A stretch of 64,000 bases of DNA from an uncultured Solirubrobacterales bacterium (GTDB lineage Bacteria > Actinomycetota > Thermoleophilia > Solirubrobacterales > JACPNS01), in NCBI GenBank assembly GCA_937128795.1, contig CAKZMQ010000001.1, forward strand, positions 372,001-436,000, in the 5' to 3' direction. Position numbers and translations under genes: made by a program. The notes beneath the pieces are model-generated. The model saw nothing but the letters and a program-made list of their open reading frames with translations, had not been told where the DNA came from and ran no database searches. Within the stretch, counting starts at the first letter, position 1, and every line of letters starts with the position of its first letter. This document shows, one piece after another, positions 54,325-61,074 of the stretch.

Positions 54325-54473
54325 GCGACCTGCTGGCAGACCTGCGGACGTACCGGGTGCGCCTCCCTGCTTTCGGGTAAGTGCAGAAAATACCGTGAAT
54401 TACGGCCGATCGGTGTGGTTACCTATCCGTCGCTTGAGTTCGCCTCGGCGGCGAACACGGCACCAACACATCG

Positions 54474-55367
54474 ATGGAACTTCGTTCACCAAGACACTCT
54501 CGGATCATTGTTGCCCGCGCGCTGGCGTTGCTCGGCGGTCTCGCTCTGGTCGCCGTCTGGCCAGCGCCCGGCGCATCTGCGGGTCCGAGTCCGCGTACTG
54601 CGCTCAGCGACCTCAACCAGATGCGCGCGGCGTCCGGACTGCCCCGCGTGCGCACGGTGCAGCGCAAGTGGAACAGGGGCTGCAAGCTGCACAACAACTA
54701 CATGCGCCGCACGGGCGAGTTCAGCCACCGGCAACGTCGATCGAGTCGCTACTACACGCGGCTCGGCGCGCTGGCTGCCGCACGCAGCGTGATCGCTCAG
54801 CCAAGCGCGTTGCCCACGCGCGCGTTCGGCGACACGATCTATCACCGGCTGGCGATGCTCCAGCCGCGCCTGATTCGCACCGGCTACTCGGGCCAGTTCG
54901 GCCACACGTGCCTTCAGGTGTTGAGCGGCGTCAGCAACGCCGCGTCCGTGCGAACCCGATCTGCGGTCGCCTACCCGTGGCCCGCCAACGGGCAGACCGG
55001 ACTGGACCCAACCTTCAGCGAGAATGAGTGGCCCGATCCTCGCGCGGATGCACCGGGCGCCACGAGGCTCGGGACGCCGATCACCTTTTCGGTCAATGGC
55101 CCATGGCGCAACTGGAAGCTCGCGAAGTCGTACGTGACTTCGATGTCACTGTTCGATGAACTTGGACAATCGATCCCGGTGTCCGCTTCGGACGCAAGTT
55201 CGCGCAACCGCGCCTATCTCTACGGCGGTTTCGCGCTCTTACCGCGTCGAGGCTTGGCCAAGAACACGTGGTACACGGCGCGGGCGTCGGGCTATGTGGC
55301 ATATGGCGGTCGGCGCTATCCAGTAATCACGTCGACACGCTTCAAGACCGGTACCGGAAGCTGGTAG
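54474..55367 (+). CDS. Secreted CAP-domain protein
   Basis: 297 aa. Signal peptide (RALALLGGLALVAVWPAPG; cleavage near ASAG). The mature N-terminus LSDLNQMRAASGLPRVRTVQ, then CKLHNNYMRRTGEFSH and later FGDTIYHRLAMLQPR fit the CAP/SCP (CRISP, antigen 5, PR-1) fold, including the HNNYM..., H/E-type cleft residues in part. C-terminal region (residues about 200-297) is an added beta-rich part. Extracellular; function unknown. Confidence 0.75.
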   Translation: MELRSPRHSRIIVARALALLGGLALVAVWPAPGASAGPSPRTALSDLNQMRAASGLPRVRTVQRKWNRGCKLHNNYMRRTGEFSHRQRRSSRYYTRLGALAAARSVIAQPSALPTRAFGDTIYHRLAMLQPRLIRTGYSGQFGHTCLQVLSGVSNAASVRTRSAVAYPWPANGQTGLDPTFSENEWPDPRADAPGATRLGTPITFSVNGPWRNWKLAKSYVTSMSLFDELGQSIPVSASDASSRNRAYLYGGFALLPRRGLAKNTWYTARASGYVAYGGRRYPVITSTRFKTGTGSW

Positions 55368-55374
55368 CGCGGGT

Positions 55375-56136
55375 TCAGCCGCGCGCGGCGAACTCTGCAT
55401 CCACGCGTCGCTTGAGTCCAGGCACGCGGATCGCCGCCTCGATCGCGATCTGCGGGCTCATCTTCGATTCGCCGGCCCGTCGCTCGGTGAACCAGATCGG
55501 AATCTCTTTGTAGCTCTTACCCGCACGAATGGTGCGGTAGGTCAACTCGATCTGAAAGCCGTACCCGTTGCTGATCACCTTCTCCAGGTCGATCGCCTCA
55601 AGCGTCTCGCGACGAAAGCACTTGAAGCCGCCGGTGACGTCCTGAACGTCGATACCGAGGATTCTGCGTGCGTACTGGCAACCTGCCCTGCTGAGTGCGC
55701 GACGACCGAGGCTCCAGTCGCGCACGCCGCCGCCGGCGACGTAGCGCGAGCCGATCGCGAGGTCGCACTCCGTGCTGGCAGCGCGAGCGAGCCGACCGAG
55801 GTCGCGCGGATCGTGAGAGAAATCCGCGTCCATCTCGATCACCAGGTCGGCGCCATTTTCCAGCGCGACCGCGAAACCCGCGAGATAGGCGCGGCCGAGA
55901 CCCTCTTTGCCTTTGCGGTGGAGCACGCGGACGGTCGGATAATTTGCCGCGAGCACGTCGGCCGCGTCACCGGTGCCGTCAGGCGAATTGTCGTCGACGA
56001 TCAGCACGGTGTGCTCGCGCACGCTTTCGCCCAGACGCTGAACCGAGGCGGCGACGATCGGGCCGATGTTCTCGGCCTCGTTGTACGTCGGCAGGATCAG
56101 CCAGACGTGAGCGTCCACTGGGTCGGAGTTGGGCAT
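55375..56136 (-). CDS. ppm1: Polyprenol monophosphomannose synthase (GT2)
   Basis: 253 aa. Transfers mannose from GDP-mannose to polyprenyl phosphate. GT2 signatures: ILPTYNEAENIGPIVAASVQ, VDDNSPDGTGDAADVL, nucleotide-sugar DxD as EMDADFSHDP, and VTGGFKCFRRETLEAI. No membrane helices, so a soluble catalytic unit, like actinobacterial Ppm1. Supplies lipid-linked mannose for cell-wall glycans or protein mannosylation. An unknown membrane-protein gene follows upstream, then otsB. Confidence 0.9.
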   Translation of the reverse strand: MPNSDPVDAHVWLILPTYNEAENIGPIVAASVQRLGESVREHTVLIVDDNSPDGTGDAADVLAANYPTVRVLHRKGKEGLGRAYLAGFAVALENGADLVIEMDADFSHDPRDLGRLARAASTECDLAIGSRYVAGGGVRDWSLGRRALSRAGCQYARRILGIDVQDVTGGFKCFRRETLEAIDLEKVISNGYGFQIELTYRTIRAGKSYKEIPIWFTERRAGESKMSPQIAIEAAIRVPGLKRRVDAEFAARG

Positions 56137-56214
56137 CGGAGAGCAGACACCCTAACCCGTTGCCAGTTACGCGCGGTCTGCTGTGAACTGATTGCGACGC
56201 GTCTTGCCGACGAG

Positions 56215-56706
56215 CTACATCGCATGCACCCGAACAAGCTTCGGCGGCTGCCAAGCCGAGTTGCGCACGATCCAAAAATGAATGGCGTCGCGGTCCTCGA
56301 TCGCTTCGACGGCCATTGCCTGTCGGCGCCAGGCCATCGACCAGAGCAGTCCGTAGCCGGCAGCAGCGATCGCGAACTGCGTGAAAAGCGGCGTCAAAAA
56401 GACCGCGACGATCGCAATGGCCAGGATCGGCCAGAGCCTGCTCAGCAGCACCGGTCCCGGCTCGATCTTCGGGAACACCGGCTCCGGGCGAGACCGCGAG
56501 AGCAGCGCTCCGATCGATTCCATCACTTGATCGCGCCGCCCCAGCCATGTTCCGAGCAGGATCGCCACGACCAGCCAGATGCCGCCGATCACGGCGGTGC
56601 GAGTATCTGATTCGCGAGCAAGCTCCATTCCTGACACCACGATCAACGCGACCGCGGCCGAGCCGATCAGCAGCACTGAAGCTCGCAGGTAGTCCGAGTA
56701 CCGCAT
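56215..56706 (-). CDS. Four-helix membrane protein of unknown function
   Basis: 163 aa from ATG at 56706. Hydrophobic segments near residues 9-26, 38-55, 87-105 and 106-122, a loop with basic residues (LGRRDQVMESIGALLSRSRP), and a C-terminal cytoplasmic-like stretch (RRQAMAVEAIEDRDAIHFWI). No family recognised. It starts 12 bases after the otsB stop and precedes ppm1, so it may be part of an otsB-ppm1 transcript. Confidence 0.7.
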   Translation of the reverse strand: MRYSDYLRASVLLIGSAAVALIVVSGMELARESDTRTAVIGGIWLVVAILLGTWLGRRDQVMESIGALLSRSRPEPVFPKIEPGPVLLSRLWPILAIAIVAVFLTPLFTQFAIAAAGYGLLWSMAWRRQAMAVEAIEDRDAIHFWIVRNSAWQPPKLVRVHAM

Positions 56707-56717
56707 GCGGTGCCGGC

Positions 56718-57533
56718 CTAGATCGAGTCCAACAGTTCGGCCACGCCTGCCGGTCCGTCGACCATCAAGTCGGCCCCGTTGACGAGCCGTTCGGGCTGCT
56801 CCTCCGACGCGACGCCAACGCACAACGCTCCTTCAAGGTCGCCCGAGGCGTGCAGCTGGCGTAGTGCGTCAAAGGCGTCGATGTCGGTCAGATCATCGCC
56901 GATGTATGCAGCGTGTAGTGCGGAGGATTGGCGGATCAATCGCGAAACCACGAGGCCCTTGTTGAAGGTTACGGGCGGGCGGATTTCGAGCACCTTGCGG
57001 CCACGGTGAATCTCAAAACCCCGCTCCGTCGCCTTCTCCTCGACGCCATGCACGAGTTGCTCGGCGATTTCGTCGTCTTCGGTTCCGCGCCAGTGCAACG
57101 CCTGGATGAAGTCCTTGTCCTCGAGCCGCACACCGTCACGTCGCAGTGCCTGAACGTCCAGCTCCTCGACGAACTCATGGATCGGCTTACGCCATGCCTC
57201 GAGCTCTGGCGCTCGCTCGACTTCCCCAGTCGCCGGGTTCAGCAACTCTGCGCCATGCGCTCCGGCGTAGACGACTCCGCCAACACCGACGAGCCGCTTG
57301 GCATCGGCCGCCCCCCGCCCGGAAACGCAGGCGACGATGCCCAACCGCGCCGAAAGACGACCGAGGGTGCGACTCACCGCCAGCGGAACCATCGCGTCCT
57401 CGGCTCGACTGACGACCGGTGCAATCGTTCCGTCGATGTCGCAGAAAAGCGCACAGCGTTTGGGCGTTTCTGTCGAGGCTGCGATCCAGTCGTCCAGCGC
57501 AGTCGGGTTGTCAGCGCGATGCTGTGGGGGCAT
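56718..57533 (-). CDS. otsB: Trehalose-6-phosphate phosphatase
   Basis: 271 aa from ATG at 57533. HAD-type phosphatase: nucleophile FCDIDGTIAPVV, lysine context EIRPPVTFNKGLVVSRLIRQ, and metal-binding YIGDDLTDIDAFDAL. Dephosphorylates trehalose-6-phosphate to trehalose, a compatible solute and mycolate carrier. otsA is not in the window. Divergent from the TauE/SafE genes with a short gap. Confidence 0.92.
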   Translation of the reverse strand: MPPQHRADNPTALDDWIAASTETPKRCALFCDIDGTIAPVVSRAEDAMVPLAVSRTLGRLSARLGIVACVSGRGAADAKRLVGVGGVVYAGAHGAELLNPATGEVERAPELEAWRKPIHEFVEELDVQALRRDGVRLEDKDFIQALHWRGTEDDEIAEQLVHGVEEKATERGFEIHRGRKVLEIRPPVTFNKGLVVSRLIRQSSALHAAYIGDDLTDIDAFDALRQLHASGDLEGALCVGVASEEQPERLVNGADLMVDGPAGVAELLDSI

Positions 57534-57604
57534 CGGTCTAGTATCGCGGAACGATGTCGCAACCCGATCAAAGCAGCGGCCGCGCGACGACAAGAGGCAC
57601 GGCC

Positions 57605-57970
57605 ATGAGCGGGCGACGCGACGGCGCGCAGCTTGGCGCGATCGGTCTATCGGGCGGCGCCTTCTCCGGGTTGTTCGGCGTCGGCGGCGGCACGGTGATG
57701 GTTCCGATGCTGGTGCTCTGGCGCGGCTTCAATGAAAAGCGCGCGACTGGGACCTCACTGCTGGCGATCATCATCGTCGCCACCTACGCGGTGATCGGCC
57801 ATGGCATCTTCGGCAGCGTTGACGTTCAGAAGGGCATTTTCATCGGCATTCCGGCGATCGCCGGTGTGGTCTTCGGAACCGCCCTGCAGCAACGACTCAG
57901 CGATCGTCTGCTCAGCGGAATGTTCGCGGGGTTGATGTTGGCGATCGCAGTGATGTACCTGGTGACCTGA
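57605..57970 (+). CDS. TauE/SafE half-size permease (first half)
   Basis: 121 aa from ATG at 57605 (GAGG seven bases upstream); an ATG at 57554 would add 17 residues and leave only 20 bases to the divergent otsB. One TauE/SafE repeat: GGAFSGLFGVGGGTVMVPML, four hydrophobic segments, LSDRLLSGMFAGLMLAIAVM. Family members of about 250 aa carry two such repeats in one chain. The stop overlaps the next start (TGATG), so the two halves are coupled and probably pair. Sulfite or sulfonate export is the family role. Confidence 0.83.
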   Translation: MSGRRDGAQLGAIGLSGGAFSGLFGVGGGTVMVPMLVLWRGFNEKRATGTSLLAIIIVATYAVIGHGIFGSVDVQKGIFIGIPAIAGVVFGTALQQRLSDRLLSGMFAGLMLAIAVMYLVT

Positions 57971-58353
57971 TGGAGGTCGTCGAAGTGATTTTCGTGGGTT
58001 TTTTGGCCGGCGCTGTTTCGGGGCTGTTCGGCGTGGGCGGCGGCGTGATATTCGTTCCCTCGCTCGTCTTTCTTTTCGGGCTCGGCCAGGCGGAGGCGGA
58101 GGCGACTTCACTGCTGGCGATCATCCCGGTGGCGATCGTCGGCAGCTGGCGCCAGCATCGCTACGGAAACGTCGCGATCAAGGAAGGCACGATCATCGGT
58201 TTCGTGTCGCTCCCCGCCGCACTCGCCGCCGCGTGGGCGGCCAACGCCATCCCCGAATCGACTCTCGAGCTGATGTTCGTGGGCCTGGCGCTGTTCGTCG
58301 CCTATCGCATGGCGCGCCGCGCGCTCACGGCAGCGCCAGCTGAAACTGCTTAG
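57970..58353 (+). CDS. TauE/SafE half-size permease (second half)
   Basis: 127 aa. The same repeat as the previous gene: GFLAGAVSGLFGVGGGVIFV, then ATSLLAIIPVAIVGSW and LMFVGLALFVAYRMARRAL. The first and second halves share the GLFGVGGG motif and layout, so they look like products of an internal duplication kept as separate genes. Overlaps the convergent SDR gene by four bases at the stop codons. Confidence 0.83.
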   Translation: MEVVEVIFVGFLAGAVSGLFGVGGGVIFVPSLVFLFGLGQAEAEATSLLAIIPVAIVGSWRQHRYGNVAIKEGTIIGFVSLPAALAAAWAANAIPESTLELMFVGLALFVAYRMARRALTAAPAETA

Positions 58354-59192
58354 CCGGTCTTGCGCGGGACGCCGGTGGCGAGCCCCAGCACGCGATCCTG
58401 GATCGGTGTTGGTGAGATCGCGGCGAGCGCCAGTTGAAGGCGCGCGGTTGCGCCGACCGGGTATCGCGCCTTCGGGCGACGGGAAGTGAGCGCCGCGTCG
58501 ATCCGTTTGACGACGCGTTCGACCGGTACGGCGGTCTTCTGCATCATCCCGATCGTGCGGCGCATGCCCTTGGCGTGGCCGGCGTAGAGCGCGGCCTCGC
58601 CTGGTGTCATGCCAGCCACGGTCTCGTCGAAGACGTCGCCGGCCAAGCCCCACATGTCGGTTGCGGTGTTGACCGGCTCGACCAAAGAGACGTTGATCTT
58701 CCACGGTCGCAGCTCCATCCGCAGCGCGTCGGCGATCGCCTCGATCGCGTACTTGGAGGCGTTGTAGGCGCCGGTCCACGGGGTGGCGACGCGTCCGCTG
58801 ACCGATGAGATGAAGACGATCCTGCCTTGCGCTGCTCGCAACCGCGGGAGCACAGCCCGGGTGACCGCGACCTGCCCGTCAACGTTGACTTCGAATTGCT
58901 GGCGCAGCCTGTCACGTGTCAGCGCCTCGACCGGGCCGTCGATGGCGATCCCCGCATTGTTGACCAATGCGTCGAGCCGGTCCGGAAGCACTTCACCAAG
59001 CGCCCCGATCTGCTCGTCGTTCGTAACGTCGAGTGTGAGCGGCACGATCGCGTCGCCGCCCTCAGAGACGAGCGCCTCGCCGTCTGCCGGATTGCGAACG
59101 CCGGCGTAGACCTTCCAGCCGTCTGAGGCGAAGTGCAGGGCAGTTGCGCGACCGATCCCGCGCGCTGCGCCTGTGATCAGAACCGATTTCAT
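58350..59192 (-). CDS. Short-chain dehydrogenase/reductase
   Basis: 280 aa. Cofactor motif TGAARGIGRATALHFASDG, NNAGIA, catalytic Ser in VFISSVSGRVATPW, Tyr/Lys in AYNASKYAIEAIADAL. Classical SDR of the 17-beta-hydroxysteroid/retinol dehydrogenase type; substrate unknown. ATG overlaps the YhaM-like gene's stop (ATGA), so coupled with it. Confidence 0.9.
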   Translation of the reverse strand: MKSVLITGAARGIGRATALHFASDGWKVYAGVRNPADGEALVSEGGDAIVPLTLDVTNDEQIGALGEVLPDRLDALVNNAGIAIDGPVEALTRDRLRQQFEVNVDGQVAVTRAVLPRLRAAQGRIVFISSVSGRVATPWTGAYNASKYAIEAIADALRMELRPWKINVSLVEPVNTATDMWGLAGDVFDETVAGMTPGEAALYAGHAKGMRRTIGMMQKTAVPVERVVKRIDAALTSRRPKARYPVGATARLQLALAAISPTPIQDRVLGLATGVPRKTG

Positions 59193-60085
59193 GAACTCTC
59201 CTGTCGATGGATGCCTTTTTCGAGAATGCCCTTGACGTTGGCGTCGAGCGTGTTGATCCGCTGCAGTGCGACGGCCTCGGCCGAAGGCATGCGCTGGCTT
59301 CCGGGCGGTGGTCCGTGGTGGCTGAGGACGCAGGCCAGCAGATCGTTGAGGCGAGACGACTCGATGCCAGCTGTACGGCTCGCCAAGTCGCGAATGATGT
59401 CGGCTCCGAGTTGCAGGTGACCGAGTTGGCGGCCGGCCTCCGACACCGTTATCTCTGCGCCGTAGTCAAATTCGCGCACCTTGCCGATGTCGTGCAGTAG
59501 CGCGGCGCTGATCAGCAGGTCCGAGTCGAGCTTGCGGTGCAGATCCCAGGTCTGCTGCGCCAGAGTGGCGACCGCCACCGTGTGTTCAAGCAGCCCGCCG
59601 AGGTAAGGGTGGTGGCCGCCGACCGTGCAGGGCGCTGTGCGCAGACCTTCGCGCAGTTCTGAGTCGGCGAGTACGCCTTCGGTGATGCCGCGCAGCCCGG
59701 GGTCGGCGATTTCGCGCGTCAAGTGCTCGAAGAATCCCTCCAGCTCGTCGACGTCGCGATAGGCACTGGGCAAAAAGTCGCGCGGGTCGACGGCAGTGCC
59801 GCCCTCGGTTCGTTTGATCGAGCGAAGGTTGATCTGGCGCTCGTCCTTGAACGACTCCACGCGGCCGGCAACGTGCACGATGTCGCCGCGATCGAACTGA
59901 CCTGCCAAGAAGCTCGCATCACGAAACGCCCGCGCACCGATCTTGCCGCTCGCATCACGCAACTCAACCGAAAGATAGGGCGACCCGCTCCTAGCCGTCA
60001 ACTTCTCCTTCTTCGTGCACGCATAGACCCCCTCGACCTCACTGTCAGGAACCAAATCCGCAATCGCAACACTCTCCACCCGCAT
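59189..60085 (-). CDS. YhaM-like 3'-5' exoribonuclease (OB + HD domain)
   Basis: 298 aa from ATG at 60085 (MRVESVAIADLVPDSEVEGV). OB-fold nucleic-acid-binding domain, residues about 10-95 (LSVELRDASGKIGARAFRDA), then an HD phosphohydrolase domain with GGLLEHTVAVA, ALLHDIGKVREFDYG and LSHHGPPPGSQ. Same order as Bacillus YhaM/CbfA, which trims RNA or DNA 3' ends. The frame extends to 60211 upstream but that part reads through the AGGTTCCCC repeat. Confidence 0.88.
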   Translation of the reverse strand: MRVESVAIADLVPDSEVEGVYACTKKEKLTARSGSPYLSVELRDASGKIGARAFRDASFLAGQFDRGDIVHVAGRVESFKDERQINLRSIKRTEGGTAVDPRDFLPSAYRDVDELEGFFEHLTREIADPGLRGITEGVLADSELREGLRTAPCTVGGHHPYLGGLLEHTVAVATLAQQTWDLHRKLDSDLLISAALLHDIGKVREFDYGAEITVSEAGRQLGHLQLGADIIRDLASRTAGIESSRLNDLLACVLSHHGPPPGSQRMPSAEAVALQRINTLDANVKGILEKGIHRQESS

Positions 60086-60108
60086 CAACCCCAAGTCTAA
60101 GTCCTCCC

Positions 60109-60141
60109 AAACAAGGTTCCCCTTTTGGCAAACCTTGTTTT
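60109..60141 (+). repeat. Copy 2 of the AGGTTCCCC terminator-like repeat
   Basis: AAACAAGGTT (60109-60118) pairs with AACCTTGTTT (60131-60140), with two mismatches and a CC/GG pair around a TTTT loop. Compared with the minus strand of 4710-4738, the block AGGTTCCCCTTTTGG is identical, then GG is CA, then AACCTTGTTTTGC is identical. It lies in the divergent gap of two genes, where a terminator is unexpected. Confidence 0.8.
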
Positions 60142-60195
60142 GCAAAGTTGTTTGAATTGGTCTTGGTTGGTTTGCGGACCGGATAGTTTTTGGAT

Positions 60196-61071
60196 ATGCG
60201 CGACGGAGCAAGTGATGCGGTGATCTGGAGCGACGCGGACATTCCGCGTGGTCCGACGATGATCGTCAGTTTTCAGGGATGGAATGACGCTGGCAGCGCT
60301 GCGAGTGCGGCGGTCAGTTATCTCGGTCAGACGGGTGAGCGGCGCAAGATCGCCGAGATCGACCCTGAGCATTTCTTTGATTTCCAGTCGCACCGGCCGC
60401 AGATCAGCGTCCACGACGGTGAGGTGCGATTCGTTGAATGGCCGCGCAACGCCTTTTACGAGGCCGATGTCGAAGGTCTCAAGGGCGGCGTGCTGCTGCT
60501 CGAAGGCGAGGAGCCGTCGATGCATTGGGCGACGTTCTGCGAGGCGATCGTGCATGTCGCCCAGGAGTGCGAGGTCAGCACGGTCGTGATGCTCGGCTCT
60601 TTGCTCGCCGATGTGCCGCACACTCGCCAGTCCGCGATCAACTGTATTTCGACCGACGAGGAGATGATCGAAGGACTGGGCTTTCGAGTTGCCAACTACG
60701 AGGGTCCGACCGGCATCACCGGCGTACTGCAGCACGCCTGCAGCAAGGCAGGCCTGAAGACCGTCAGCCTCTGGGCCTCGGTGCCGCACTATGTGGCCGC
60801 CACGCCGAACCCGCCGGCCGCCCTAGCGCTCGTGCGTGCATTTGAAGCAGTGACCGGCTCGATGATCGACTCTGCAGAGCTGGAGACCGCAGCCGACCGC
60901 TTCCGCGACCAAGTCAGCGCCGCCGTTGCCCAGGACGACGAGATCAGCGGCTACGTCCGCACGCTTGAGGAGAACGCCGACGCCGACGAGGGCGAAGACA
61001 GCCCGATTCCGTCCGGAGACGCGATCGCCAAAGAGATTCAGCGGTACCTGCGCCAGCAGGAGTCCGAGTAG
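60196..61071 (+). CDS. PAC2 family protein
   Basis: 291 aa from ATG at 60196. PAC2 (proteasome assembly chaperone 2-like) family: MIVSFQGWNDAGSAASAAVS, FFDFQSHRPQI, VVMLGSLLADVPHTR, YEGPTGITGVLQHAC and SLWASVPHYV are family landmarks. Acidic tail (ENADADEGEDSP). Actinobacterial members occur near proteasome genes in some genomes, but none is here and the biochemical role is unknown. Confidence 0.88.
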   Translation: MRDGASDAVIWSDADIPRGPTMIVSFQGWNDAGSAASAAVSYLGQTGERRKIAEIDPEHFFDFQSHRPQISVHDGEVRFVEWPRNAFYEADVEGLKGGVLLLEGEEPSMHWATFCEAIVHVAQECEVSTVVMLGSLLADVPHTRQSAINCISTDEEMIEGLGFRVANYEGPTGITGVLQHACSKAGLKTVSLWASVPHYVAATPNPPAALALVRAFEAVTGSMIDSAELETAADRFRDQVSAAVAQDDEISGYVRTLEENADADEGEDSPIPSGDAIAKEIQRYLRQQESE

Positions 61072-61074
61072 CAG

